The notes: generated from the sequence alone by a model not told the origin. A DNA stretch of 64,000 bases from Acidisoma sp. PAMC 29798 (GCF_030252425.1 NZ_CP126994.1:2537001-2601000); one strand, 5' to 3'. Counted from the first letter of the stretch, positions 1 through 8,142 are shown. Program-made: numbers and translations.

Positions 1-31
1 CGGCGAGTGCGGAAGGTGGTAGAGTAAGCGC

Positions 32-901
32 ATGAATGCGGATTATCCGATTCCTCCAGCGGTTGCCAGCAGCGTGAGTGCTGATTCTCCCGTCTTTCCA
101 GCATCTTCGGCGATGCACCCTCGGCTTGCTTGGCGCGGCGCAGTCTTCGCGGCCGGCGAAAGGGCGCTGCCTGAGGAAACGCCCGTCGCCATTACCTATA
201 ATCGTGTGACGCATGCCGTGATGATGGCAACGCCCGAGGATTTGCACGATTTCGCGATCGGCTTTTCGCTCAACGAGCGGATCGTGATAACCGCCGATGA
301 GATCCAGGAGTTGGAGATCGTATCCGCGCCCAAGGATTCGGTGGAGCTGCGGTTATGGATCGCCGAAACCCGGATGGAAGCGCTGGACCATCGGCGCCGA
401 AACCTCACCGGCGCCATGGGCTGCGGGTTGTGCGGCCTCGACAGCCTGGAGGAAGCGACGCGGCCACCGTCGGCCGTGCCCCAAGGCCTCACACTGACCG
501 CCGAGGCCATCGCCGCCGCCTGCGCTGCCCTTGCACCTGCACAGACGCTCGGCCTCGTCACGCGCGCCGTGCACGCCGCCGGCTATTGGACGATGGCGGA
601 CGGCATGGTCGCGGTGCGGGAGGATGTCGGGCGGCACAATGCGCTCGATAAGCTCGCCGGAGCATTGGCGCGGCGGGGCGAGACCGCCTCGGCGGGGGTG
701 CTGGTCATGTCGAGCCGGATTTCCATTGAGCTGATCCAGAAGGCGGCCGTCATGGGCGTGCAGATCCTCGCCGCCGTCTCAGCCCCGACGTTATTGGCGG
801 TCCGGGAGGCCGAGGCCATCGGCATGACGCTCGTCGGTATCGCGCGGGAGGATGGGTTCGAGGTCTTCACCCATGGCGATCGCATCCTCGGCCCGCGCTA
901 G
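32..901 (+). CDS. fdhD: Formate dehydrogenase accessory sulfurtransferase FdhD
   Basis: FdhD transfers sulfur from a cysteine desulfurase to the molybdenum cofactor of formate dehydrogenase; without it the enzyme is inactive. The 289-residue product has the family's redox CxxC pair (C131 and C134, context GCGLCG) in its conserved loop and the downstream REDVGRHNALDKL segment (about residues 196-208). Length is normal. The ATG follows a weak purine-rich stretch; no upstream gene is visible in the first 31 bases. It converges on mobA and overlaps its 3' end by 111 bases. The FDH-like catalytic subunit it presumably serves lies at 2040-4325. Family assignment is firm; the client is inferred from context. 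Confidence 0.96.
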   Translation: MNADYPIPPAVASSVSADSPVFPASSAMHPRLAWRGAVFAAGERALPEETPVAITYNRVTHAVMMATPEDLHDFAIGFSLNERIVITADEIQELEIVSAPKDSVELRLWIAETRMEALDHRRRNLTGAMGCGLCGLDSLEEATRPPSAVPQGLTLTAEAIAAACAALAPAQTLGLVTRAVHAAGYWTMADGMVAVREDVGRHNALDKLAGALARRGETASAGVLVMSSRISIELIQKAAVMGVQILAAVSAPTLLAVREAEAIGMTLVGIAREDGFEVFTHGDRILGPR

Positions 902-1459
902 ATCGTCCGGCGTGTTGATGTTGAAGAAGGGGTCGATGGGTGTGGCGGCGAAGTCGCAGGCGGCGACCGTATGGCCGCGACAGAAGCGGCGGACGGACAG
1001 ATCACCAGCCGCCGCGACCGTCTCGCGCAGGGCCTCGGCGAGGCTGACGTTCCAGGCGGCGGCGGTAGGGTGCTCGCGCCCGCCAGACGTCGCATAGACG
1101 ATGTCGGCGGTCTCGGCGGTCAAGCGCCGCACCAGATCGAGGGGGAGGAAGGGCGTGTCCACGGCAACTGTCACGACTCTGCTCACCTCCGGATGAGTGA
1201 CCCGGCACCAATCCAGGCCCGCGAGCACGCCCGCGAGAGGGCCACGCCGGTCAGCATGGTGGTCGGTGATGACATGCACGGGGAGCGCGCCACAGAGGCC
1301 ATTGGCGCTGACGGCGATGATCTCCGCCTGACCGCGCAGCCGCGCCAACACATGATCGATCAACGTCCGGCCGGCGAGTTGCACGAGGCCCTTCTGCACT
1401 CCACCGAGGCGCCGGCCCTCCCCGCCCGCGAGGATGACGACGGCAACCTTATTGGGCAT
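791..1459 (-). CDS. mobA: Molybdenum cofactor guanylyltransferase MobA
   Basis: MobA transfers GMP from GTP to molybdopterin, forming the guanine dinucleotide cofactor used by formate dehydrogenases. The nucleotide-binding signature LAGGEGRRLGGVQK is at residues 10-23, and the closing segment NINTPDDLARAE is present near the C-terminus. About 30 residues follow that usual end point, running antisense into fdhD, so the tail (ending GLPDRQ) may be a read-through extension rather than a functional part. The start overlaps the end of mobB by 11 bases, so the two are probably translationally coupled. Confidence 0.94.
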   Translation of the reverse strand: MPNKVAVVILAGGEGRRLGGVQKGLVQLAGRTLIDHVLARLRGQAEIIAVSANGLCGALPVHVITDHHADRRGPLAGVLAGLDWCRVTHPEVSRVVTVAVDTPFLPLDLVRRLTAETADIVYATSGGREHPTAAAWNVSLAEALRETVAAAGDLSVRRFCRGHTVAACDFAATPIDPFFNINTPDDLARAEDAIAMGEDLEPILPRDTDERHADGLGLPDRQ

Positions 1460-1940
1460 GGTCGCGCGCGAATTCCGCGATGGCGGCGATGTCGTCGAGC
1501 GGCAACACCGGGACCGTCGCCTCGGGGAAAGCGCTATCTGAGGCGATGCCGATGATGGTCGAGTCCTCGGGATGCAGCGGCGGCTTGCCGTTAGCCGCGC
1601 GGTAGACTTCCATCTTCGGATGGTCGGAGCGCTTGAAGCCTTCGATCAGCACGAGGTCGGCGGGGGCCAGCTTGCCGAGCAGCTCGCCTAGGCTGGGCTC
1701 GGGCGCGCCGTTCAGCTCATGCATCAGCGCCCATCGGATGTCCGAGACGACCAGCACCTCCGACGCGCCGGCCTTGCGATGCTCCCACGAATCCTTGCCC
1801 GGATGGTCGATGTCGAAGGCATGGTGCGCGTGCTTGAGGGTCGAGACGCGCAGCCCCTGCCCGACGAGCCGCGTGATCACCTGCCGGATGAGCGTGGTCT
1901 TGCCGGCGCCACTCCAGCCCGCGAATCCAAAGACTTTCAT
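1449..1940 (-). CDS. mobB: Molybdopterin-guanine dinucleotide biosynthesis adaptor MobB
   Basis: MobB is a P-loop GTP-binding protein that assists MobA in molybdopterin guanine dinucleotide synthesis. The Walker A motif GWSGAGKTT is at residues 8-16, and the family's KHAHHAFDIDHPGKDS segment follows at about residues 36-51. At 163 residues the length is typical. It is the first gene of a mobB-mobA pair on the minus strand. A REP-like palindrome separates it from the FDH-like gene upstream, so it may be co-transcribed with that gene or have its own promoter. Confidence 0.94.
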   Translation of the reverse strand: MKVFGFAGWSGAGKTTLIRQVITRLVGQGLRVSTLKHAHHAFDIDHPGKDSWEHRKAGASEVLVVSDIRWALMHELNGAPEPSLGELLGKLAPADLVLIEGFKRSDHPKMEVYRAANGKPPLHPEDSTIIGIASDSAFPEATVPVLPLDDIAAIAEFARDHAQ

Positions 1941-1958
1941 GGCAGCAGCTATAGCCGC

Positions 1959-2032
1959 GTAGGGCGGATGAGCGCAGCGTTATCCGCCGCGACATCGAGG
2001 ATGGCGGATAGCGCTACGCTCATCCGCCCTAC
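1959..2032. repeat. Paired inverted REP-like element (BIME-like)
   Basis: Two 30-base arms (1959-1988 and 2003-2032) are reverse complements at 28 of 30 positions, separated by 14 bases. Each arm starts, reading inwards, with GTAG followed by a small hairpin (GGCGGAT ... ATCCGCC). A GTAG head plus a hairpin is the layout of REP sequences recognised by RAYT-type transposases, and two opposed REPs make a BIME. Related copies are at 19571-19595, 22963-22992 and 39353-39383. It fills the gap between mobB and the FDH-like gene and could act as a transcription attenuator. No RAYT gene is in the window. Confidence 0.8.
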
Positions 2033-2039
2033 ATTGCGG

Positions 2040-4325
2040 CTACCGCTTCACCCGCACGGGCACGGATTTCGACGCCGGGGTCTTGCTACCCTCGGCGTAA
2101 TGGCCGAGCGGGATCAGGACATTGGCTTCGGGATAATAAGTGCCGATGCACCCCGGCGGAATATTATAGGGCGTGACGCGCAGCCCCTGCATCTCGCGAT
2201 GATGACCATCGGTCGAGGCCGTCACCAGCGAAACCTCCTCACCCTCCGTCAGGCTCAGCCGGTCGATGTCAGCCCGGTTCATCAGCACCACCATGCGCGT
2301 GCCCTTGATGCCGCGAAACCGATCGTCATAGCCGTAGACAGTGGTGTTGAATTGGTCGTTGCTGCGCAGCGTCATCATCCGCAGCACATCAGGCCCCGTC
2401 GCGGGCATGTCCTTATCTTCATTCAAACCCTTGGGCGTGATGAAATTCGCCTTTTTGGTTTCCGTCTTCCATTCGCGCTGACGCGCCGGCAGCGGACGAT
2501 GAAACCCTTCCGGCCGCACCATCCGGGTGTTGTAGTCGTAGAAAACCTCGGGATAGGTGACCGCGATGGAATCGCGAATGCGATCGTAATTGTCCATCCA
2601 ACCCTGCCACGGCACCAGCGGATTGGGGTCGAGCGTTGCCATGGCGATGCGCGCGACAATCTCGACCTCGCTGAGCAGATGCTTCGACGCCGGCGCCCGC
2701 ACACCCTTGGAAGCATGGATGCAGGATGAGGTGTCTTCCATCGACACCGTTTGCAGGCCCGAGGCCTGCCGATCATTCTCGATCCGGCTGAGCACCGGCA
2801 AAATATAGCTGATGGTGCCCGGCAACAGATGGCTGCGATTGAGCTTGGTCGCGACCGACACGGTGAGACGCATGTTCCGCCACACGGCATTGATACGGTC
2901 CTGATCGGGCACCGCGCGGGCAAAGTTTCCGCCCAGCATCACGAAGGCATTAATCTTGCCCTCCAGTATTTTTTCACAGGCCTCGACGGTATTGAGGCCC
3001 AGTTCGCGTGGCGGTGCGAAGCCATATTGCTTTGCGAGTACATCCATCGGCACCAGATCGGGCTTTTCCGTGATGCCAACGGTGCGCTGGCCCTGCACAT
3101 TGGAATGGCCGCGCACCGGGCAGATGCCGGCGCCCTGCTTGCCAATATTGCCACGCAGCAGAAGCAGGTTGAGCACCATCTGCACCGTCTCGACGCCGGC
3201 CGTGTGCTGCGTCAATCCCATGCCATAAATGGCGATCATCGACTTCGACCGCGCATAGATCGCGGCCGTTGCTTCCAAGGCGAGCCGGCCCAAGCCAGAG
3301 TGCCGCTCCAGCGCGTCCCAATCCTGCTGTCGAAGCCAGGTCAGGAACTCATCAAGCCCGTGGGTATGCTCGGCGATGAAGGCGTGGTCGAGCGTCCCCT
3401 GCCCGCCCGCCGCGCGCTGGGCGTCATCCATTTCCACCAGCGCCTTGCAAAGACCCGCGAGCGCCGCGAGATCGCCGCCGATTTTGACTTGATGATATTG
3501 CGAGCTGATTCGCGTCACTTCGCCCGTCAACATCTCAACCGGCGACTGCGGATTTGTAAAACTTTCCAGCCCGCGCTCGCGCAACGGATTGAAGCTGATG
3601 ATCGGCACGCCACGCTCGCTCGCCTCCTGCAAGGGATGCAGCATGCGCGGGCTATTGCTGCCGGGATTTTGGCCGAAGACCATGATGCAGTCGGTGGCAG
3701 CGAAATCATCCAGCGTCACGGTGCCAACCGGCACCCCGATGCTGGGCGGCAAGGCCACGGAGGTCGTCTCGTGACACATATTGGAGCTGTCGGGCAGATT
3801 GTTGTTGCCATAGAGACGCGCAAAGAGGCCGTACAGATAGCTCGCTTCGTTGGAGGTGCGACCCGAACTGTAGAAGACCGCGCTTTGACGATCGTCAATG
3901 GCGCGCAACTCGCGGCCGATCTCGGCAAAGGCGACATCCCAGGACACGATGCGGTATTTGTCAGTGACGGGGTCATAGCGCAGGGGGCGCGTCAGACGGC
4001 CGACCTGTTCCAGATCGTAATCCGGCCAGGCCTGTAATTCCGACACCGTGTGCTTGGTGAAAAAGTCAGGCGTCGCGCGATGCGTGGTGATGTCCCAGGC
4101 CGTCGCCTTGGCGCCGTTTTCACAGAATTCGAAAGGCGACGGCTCGGCGGGCTTGATCCAGGCACAGCTGACGCATTGAAAGCCGTCCGGCTTGTTTTGG
4201 CGGCTCAAGGCCAGAGCACCGCTGAAAGGGACGCCCTCGCGGGTCAGGATTTCACCCAAGGATTTGACCGAACCCCAGCCGCCGGAGGGCGCCGTGTATC
4301 GTTTGAAGGACGGCGTGCGATCCAT
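2040..4325 (-). CDS. FdhF/YdeP-family molybdopterin oxidoreductase (formate-dehydrogenase-like alpha subunit)
   Basis: 761-residue molybdopterin-dependent catalytic subunit of the FdhF/YdeP family. An N-terminal cysteine cluster (C51, C54, C68; context QCVSCAWIKP) is a candidate Fe-S site. A Cys-His pair at C184-H185 (SNMCHETTS) sits where formate dehydrogenases carry their (seleno)cysteine Mo ligand. A C-terminal dinucleotide-binding domain follows (about residue 640 on, GYDDRFRGIKGTRMVVLMN). No signal peptide is seen, so it is probably cytoplasmic. No FdhB or cytochrome partner is adjacent, as is usual for YdeP-like proteins. The fdhD-mobA-mobB neighbourhood supports a bis-MGD enzyme. Formate as the substrate is inferred; YdeP-type proteins are biochemically poorly defined. 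Confidence 0.9.
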   Translation of the reverse strand: MDRTPSFKRYTAPSGGWGSVKSLGEILTREGVPFSGALALSRQNKPDGFQCVSCAWIKPAEPSPFEFCENGAKATAWDITTHRATPDFFTKHTVSELQAWPDYDLEQVGRLTRPLRYDPVTDKYRIVSWDVAFAEIGRELRAIDDRQSAVFYSSGRTSNEASYLYGLFARLYGNNNLPDSSNMCHETTSVALPPSIGVPVGTVTLDDFAATDCIMVFGQNPGSNSPRMLHPLQEASERGVPIISFNPLRERGLESFTNPQSPVEMLTGEVTRISSQYHQVKIGGDLAALAGLCKALVEMDDAQRAAGGQGTLDHAFIAEHTHGLDEFLTWLRQQDWDALERHSGLGRLALEATAAIYARSKSMIAIYGMGLTQHTAGVETVQMVLNLLLLRGNIGKQGAGICPVRGHSNVQGQRTVGITEKPDLVPMDVLAKQYGFAPPRELGLNTVEACEKILEGKINAFVMLGGNFARAVPDQDRINAVWRNMRLTVSVATKLNRSHLLPGTISYILPVLSRIENDRQASGLQTVSMEDTSSCIHASKGVRAPASKHLLSEVEIVARIAMATLDPNPLVPWQGWMDNYDRIRDSIAVTYPEVFYDYNTRMVRPEGFHRPLPARQREWKTETKKANFITPKGLNEDKDMPATGPDVLRMMTLRSNDQFNTTVYGYDDRFRGIKGTRMVVLMNRADIDRLSLTEGEEVSLVTASTDGHHREMQGLRVTPYNIPPGCIGTYYPEANVLIPLGHYAEGSKTPASKSVPVRVKR

Positions 4326-4432
4326 GGCGCGAACTCCCTAAAGCTGCGCTGTAAGTTGGGTCTATGGCTGCTTGCGGCAACCGAGAAGCGCCCAATCTGT
4401 CAAAGCGTGAACCCGTTGAGGAGCCAGCCATC

Positions 4433-4663
4433 GTGTCCGTGGGCGCCATGATCGACCAGCCGGCCCCACCTTCTCCGCTGAAGGTGTTCATCAACCAGAC
4501 CGTGATCCCGCAAGCGATCGATGCGGCGGGGGCCGTTGAATCAGCGGCCTATGCGCTTGGCGAGCAGGTGAAGGCTCGGCCGATCGCCGCGATCGCCATC
4601 GCCGGGCTGCTCGGTTTGATCGTCGGGCGCGCGCTGTTCAGGCCCGCAATCACCCCGGAATGA
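4433..4663 (+). CDS. Small protein with C-terminal membrane anchor (hypothetical)
   Basis: About 76 residues ending in a hydrophobic helix (ARPIAAIAIAGLLGLIVGR) followed by a basic residue. The layout recalls ElaB/YqjD/DUF883-type inner-membrane-anchored proteins, but identity is not firm. I chose the GTG at 4433 because GAGGAG lies 9 bases upstream; ATGs at 4364 and 4448 are in frame. The 3' end overlaps the convergent penicillin-acylase gene by 14 bases. Function unknown. Confidence 0.6.
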   Translation: MSVGAMIDQPAPPSPLKVFINQTVIPQAIDAAGAVESAAYALGEQVKARPIAAIAIAGLLGLIVGRALFRPAITPE

Positions 4664-6941
4664 GGTGAATGCGCGTGACGGTGACGGCTTCGACAGCCGC
4701 CTCGGAATAAGCCATCGGCACGAGATCGCCGGCAGCCCAAAGGGGCACGAGGTCATCGTAATGCCGGGACCTGGGGTCGCCGGATTGTCCCGGCGCATTG
4801 ATGACCATGCTGCGATCCCAATCGCCGACATCCAGCACCATGCGAAAAGACGCGCCGAAGATGATGCCGAAGTCGCCGGCGCGATATTCGGCGAGACCCA
4901 CGGTGGTGCCCGAGCCCCCGATGGGGACCGGCCCGACACTGGGCGGTCGTCCGCAGATCTCCGGCAAAACCCGGCCGAGGGCATGGCTGAAGCGAAGTTG
5001 GTGAATGCGTCCCCAGGCCCATTGGATCCGATTCGGTCCCATCAGCCGAGCACAATCCTCTTCCGCCGCCGCAAGGGTTTGCCGCAGCAGCCCTTCCCGC
5101 CAGGGTGAGACTGCCTCCAGGGTGTCGAGAACAGCCACCTCATCGCCCATGCCAATGAGCGGGGCGACCGCAGGGGCGATGGTTTCGACGACGCCGGGCA
5201 GGATATGCCGGCTCCACCAAACCTCGAAGAAGGCGGCGGCGGCGCTGCCTGCCGTGATGCGCATGTCCCAGTCTGCGAAGAGCGGGTGCGCGATCCCGGC
5301 ATCGGCAAGCACCGACAGCATGCGCCGCGCAGGCTCCGACGCGAGATCCGTCTGCATGCGTCGCGAGATGTCCGTGCTCATGAGCGCAGTCCCACTCAGC
5401 AGGCTATGCAGCCGATTGGCGCGAAACGGCTCGTTCCATTCGAAGCCGAGGCGGCGCTCGGCGGCAGGGTAATCGGCCGGCAGGTTCATCTGATTGGCCG
5501 TGGCGATGAAGCCTTCCGCCGGGTTCTGGCTGGCGGGCAGGTCTGCGCCGGGATGAAAGCCGTTCCATTCATAACGGCCGTCACCCGGCACGGGGTTCAG
5601 ACCGTCCCAGTTCGGGCGGCGCGGCAAGCCAGCGGCCGCGCGCCAGCCGATGGAGCCCGTGGTGTCGGCATAAAGCTGATTGACCGGCGGCGCCTTCCAA
5701 TGATCGAGCGCTTCCGTGAAGGCCTCTGCTGTCTTGCTGTCCAGATACCGCAGGCTACCGAGATAGGCGGCGGCCCCGGGCTCGGACCAGACGCTGCGCA
5801 CGGAATAGGCGCGGTGATGCGCCGCGTCCTCACAGATCACCGGGCCATGGCGCGTGAAGGCGAGCGTGACCGCCTGATCCGCTTCGCCGTGCACAGGCAC
5901 CGTTTCCGTCACAACGGTCATCGCTTCCCAGCCATCGCCATAGCGATAGCGCGTCGGGTCTTCCGGATCCGTTTCATAGACCATGAGGTCTTCCTGGTCG
6001 GCCGGGAAGATCGTCAGCGAAAAGGCGAGGCTGCCGTTATGGCCGAGGGAAATGCCGGGCAATGCGGGCTCCCCCGCGCCAACGACATCCAGGCCCGGCG
6101 CGGTGAGATGTGCGAGGTAGCGGAGGGAGGGCGTGCCATAGGCGCGATGCGGATCGCTCGCCAGGATCGGCCGCCCGGTCTCGGTGCCTGTGCCGGAGAC
6201 GACCCAGTTGTTGGAACCTTCACCGTCGGAGGAGGTGACATGCCCGGCCTCGTCCATCACCGACCAGGCGGGCGCTTCGGCCAGTGTCGCGGCGCGACGT
6301 TCTGCCGAAATGCCGGCATCGGCGCGCGCCATGAGATACGGGTTCAGAAGATCGGCCGGCAGCGGCGCCGTGAGATCAGGCACCGGCATCGGCGTCCAGT
6401 CCGGCGATAGGTGGCGGCGCAGCGCCTCGGCCTGATCGTCTCCACCCGCCTGGCGCAGGCGCGCACGCGCCACTTCCGAGGCGAGATTGCTCGCCAGGGC
6501 ATGGCTGCGAATACGCACCACATCCTCCGGCTGCCAGCGCGCGGGGGACAGGCCGAGCGCTGTAAACTCGGCCGGCCTCTGGTCTGGATCGGCTTCGGTG
6601 AGCGCCACGAAAGCGTTGATGCCCTGAACGAAGGCGGTGACCGTGTCCTGCGCCTCTGGCCCATAGGCCGCCCATTCGGCGGCCATGTCACCGCGATAAA
6701 GGAACAAGCGGCAGGCGCGATCCTGGGCCAGAAAGCCGGGGCCATGGTCGGCGGCAAGCAGGCCGAGACCGCGTTTCCGCCAGAGGTCGAGCTGCCACAG
6801 CCGGTCTCGCGCCGCGTTGAAGCCTTGGGCGAGAAAGACATCGCGCCGGGACTTGGCGCGGATATGGGGAATGCCCCAGCGATCGACGCGAATCTCGGCG
6901 GGCTCCGCCAGGCCCGGCAGGCGATGCGTTCTGTCGGTCAT
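4650..6941 (-). CDS. Penicillin acylase family protein (Ntn hydrolase)
   Basis: 763-residue member of the penicillin amidase (S45) family, which includes penicillin/cephalosporin acylases and quorum-quenching acyl-homoserine-lactone acylases. The autoprocessing site is GSNNWVVSG, with the presumptive nucleophile Ser at about residue 243, giving an alpha chain of about 242 residues and a beta chain of about 520. The beta chain keeps FIATANQMN (about residues 487-495). No signal peptide is evident at the N-terminus, whereas many relatives are periplasmic, so location is uncertain. The start ATG is only 8 bases past the hepT stop, and its AGGA ribosome site overlaps that stop, so it may be read from the toxin-antitoxin promoter. 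Substrate cannot be told from sequence. Confidence 0.92.
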   Translation of the reverse strand: MTDRTHRLPGLAEPAEIRVDRWGIPHIRAKSRRDVFLAQGFNAARDRLWQLDLWRKRGLGLLAADHGPGFLAQDRACRLFLYRGDMAAEWAAYGPEAQDTVTAFVQGINAFVALTEADPDQRPAEFTALGLSPARWQPEDVVRIRSHALASNLASEVARARLRQAGGDDQAEALRRHLSPDWTPMPVPDLTAPLPADLLNPYLMARADAGISAERRAATLAEAPAWSVMDEAGHVTSSDGEGSNNWVVSGTGTETGRPILASDPHRAYGTPSLRYLAHLTAPGLDVVGAGEPALPGISLGHNGSLAFSLTIFPADQEDLMVYETDPEDPTRYRYGDGWEAMTVVTETVPVHGEADQAVTLAFTRHGPVICEDAAHHRAYSVRSVWSEPGAAAYLGSLRYLDSKTAEAFTEALDHWKAPPVNQLYADTTGSIGWRAAAGLPRRPNWDGLNPVPGDGRYEWNGFHPGADLPASQNPAEGFIATANQMNLPADYPAAERRLGFEWNEPFRANRLHSLLSGTALMSTDISRRMQTDLASEPARRMLSVLADAGIAHPLFADWDMRITAGSAAAAFFEVWWSRHILPGVVETIAPAVAPLIGMGDEVAVLDTLEAVSPWREGLLRQTLAAAEEDCARLMGPNRIQWAWGRIHQLRFSHALGRVLPEICGRPPSVGPVPIGGSGTTVGLAEYRAGDFGIIFGASFRMVLDVGDWDRSMVINAPGQSGDPRSRHYDDLVPLWAAGDLVPMAYSEAAVEAVTVTRIHLIPG

Positions 6942-6948
6942 GGAGGTC

Positions 6949-7308
6949 CTATTCGCGATCCGCTTTTAGGCGCTTCAGCGCCCGTCTCGCAGAAGTCTCC
7001 AGGGACGGCAGCCGGTCCCGGACAGTGTTCCAGATCACGTCTAGGCTGATGCGGCCATAGGCATGCCGCAAACGATTGCCCATTCCACGAATGTCAGCCC
7101 AGGGTTCATCCGGCATCAAGTCCGCAGCCTGCGCGCCGAGCCGATGTCCCGCTTCACATATGCGCTACAAGCACCGTTCCACGGCATCGCGAACAAGGCC
7201 GTTGCGCTCGAAGGAGTCCCGGTCCAGACCGTCTGTATAGTCAGCGATACGGTCGGCGTTCTCAATGATGTCGGCAAGCAGATCGGCCGCATCATGCTCA
7301 GAAGGCAA
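6949..7308 (-). pseudogene. HepT-like HEPN toxin interrupted by an in-frame amber codon
   Basis: Reading the minus strand from a TTG at 7308 (overlapping the mntA stop) gives a 119-codon frame that matches the DUF86/HepT family throughout: MPSEHDAADLL at the start, DAVERCL in the middle, and RGMGNRLRHAYGRI (HEPN Arg/His region) near the end. Codon 48 (7165-7167) is TAG, directly after DAVERCL, where relatives usually have Glu or Gln. The frame continues correctly to a second TAG at 6949-6951. HepT toxins are HEPN RNases or AMPylation targets neutralised by MntA. A single base change most likely inactivated this copy; a restart at the in-frame ATG of LMPDEPW is possible but unproven. Confidence 0.82.
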
Positions 7309-7615
7309 TCCGGCGATCTCGTTCGATGTTCGCCTTCAATCGTGCCTTTTCGATGGGCTCTGGCTGCAGATCGACAGGCCGGCCGAGTAATGCAGCGATC
7401 CGGCGCTCCAAGGCCGTCAATTGGAACAAGTCGATATGCGCCTCCGGATCCAGGTCGGCAACGAGATCGACATCGCTGTCAGGCGCGGCCTCACCCCGAG
7501 CGACAGAGCCAAAGAGCGACAGGCGGCGGATACCTGCGGCGCGCAGTTCGGACTCATGCGCCTGCAAAGTGGAGACGACGTCCTCGACAAGCGACTGGGT
7601 CTTCAATGCGTCCAT
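7298..7615 (-). CDS. MntA-like nucleotidyltransferase-fold antitoxin
   Basis: 105-residue minimal nucleotidyltransferase. The signature GSVARGEAAPDSDVD (residues 36-50) gives the GS...DxD metal and nucleotide site with D48 and D50. In the HepT/MntA class of toxin-antitoxin systems this protein AMPylates and silences the HEPN toxin. It overlaps the start of the hepT frame by 11 bases, the expected arrangement. A ribosome site (GGAG) lies about 10 bases upstream of the ATG. Because hepT carries a nonsense codon, this antitoxin may be an orphan. Confidence 0.88.
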   Translation of the reverse strand: MDALKTQSLVEDVVSTLQAHESELRAAGIRRLSLFGSVARGEAAPDSDVDLVADLDPEAHIDLFQLTALERRIAALLGRPVDLQPEPIEKARLKANIERDRRIAF

Positions 7616-7639
7616 CGCGGCGATACTCCTGCGTCGACG

Positions 7640-7645
7640 ATTATA
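7640..7645 (-). promoter_or_regulatory. Putative -10 box upstream of mntA
   Basis: A perfect TATAAT on the minus strand lies 24 bases before the mntA ATG, in an otherwise GC-rich stretch. No convincing -35 match is visible, so this is only a candidate core promoter for the mntA-hepT-acylase run. Confidence 0.4.
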
Positions 7646-7672
7646 TCACATCGGCCGCGATGAGTGGGAAGG

Positions 7673-7972
7673 TCAGCGTTTGTCAGGCGTATGCAGCGGA
7701 CAGCTCAGCCAATGGACGCCGCGCGCGCAGAGAAAGACCGAGCCGTTGTTGAAGCCGGTGATGAAGCTGCCGAGGGCGCCCAGAATGGCGCAGACCGTGA
7801 CGATGGTCGCCAGCGCCTTTTCGAGATTGGTGAGGTCGAGGCGCCGCCGCACTTCGATCCGCCGGCCATCCCAAAAAAGCTGCTGCTGACCATTGATGCC
7901 GAGACGTTTCAGATCGTCGATGCCGATCCGCTCGACATTCGGCGGCCAGCCTTCCTGCGTCTCGGCGGTCAT
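7673..7972 (-). CDS. Small membrane protein, hypothetical
   Basis: 99 residues: a soluble N-terminal part (IGIDDLKRLGINGQQQLFWDGRRIEVRRR), one hydrophobic helix (about residues 53-72, ALATIVTVCAILGALGSFIT), and a C-terminal segment with two cysteines (FLCARGVHWLSCPL). The ATG overlaps the stop of the preceding small ORF (ATGA), so the two are coupled. It is the last of three tiny ORFs on this strand. I do not recognise a named family; the composition looks like a real protein. Confidence 0.6.
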   Translation of the reverse strand: MTAETQEGWPPNVERIGIDDLKRLGINGQQQLFWDGRRIEVRRRLDLTNLEKALATIVTVCAILGALGSFITGFNNGSVFLCARGVHWLSCPLHTPDKR

Positions 7973-8139
7973 TGCAGTTTATGAGCCGTGGAGGCCTCGA
8001 GTGCATCCAGCCGTTCCCGCAAGAGGTCCAGTTGCCCGAGGATCAAGGCGATGCCCTTTTCCTGTTCCGCAACCGCTGTCCTGAGGAAGTCCACAGCCTC
8101 AACGGCCTCAAGCAACTCGTCGACCGTGACCTTGGGCAA
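7969..8139 (-). CDS. Short coiled-coil ORF (56 codons, TTG start)
   Basis: Begins MPKVTVDELLEAVEAVDFL from a TTG and continues as a charged amphipathic helix with leucines spaced for a coiled coil (LILGQLDLLRERLDALEA). It lies in the same reading frame as the ORF upstream, separated from it only by TGA CAA, and has no clear ribosome site of its own. It may therefore be the second half of one gene split by a stop codon. Its TGA overlaps the ATG of the following membrane-protein gene. Confidence 0.45.
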   Translation of the reverse strand: MPKVTVDELLEAVEAVDFLRTAVAEQEKGIALILGQLDLLRERLDALEASTAHKLQ

Positions 8140-8142
8140 TTG

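Noticed and set aside
2751-4037. Long open frames antisense to the FDH-like gene (also 1719-2729)
   Set aside because: They are complementary to a well-supported gene and have no family resemblance.
5205-6410. 401-codon frame antisense to the penicillin acylase gene
   Set aside because: Shadow frame; the acylase is supported by its GSNNW site and full-length pattern.
7165-7167. TAG in hepT as a recoded amino acid (pyrrolysine or programmed read-through)
   Set aside because: No pyl genes, no read-through context, and relatives have ordinary Glu or Gln there; a nonsense mutation is simpler.
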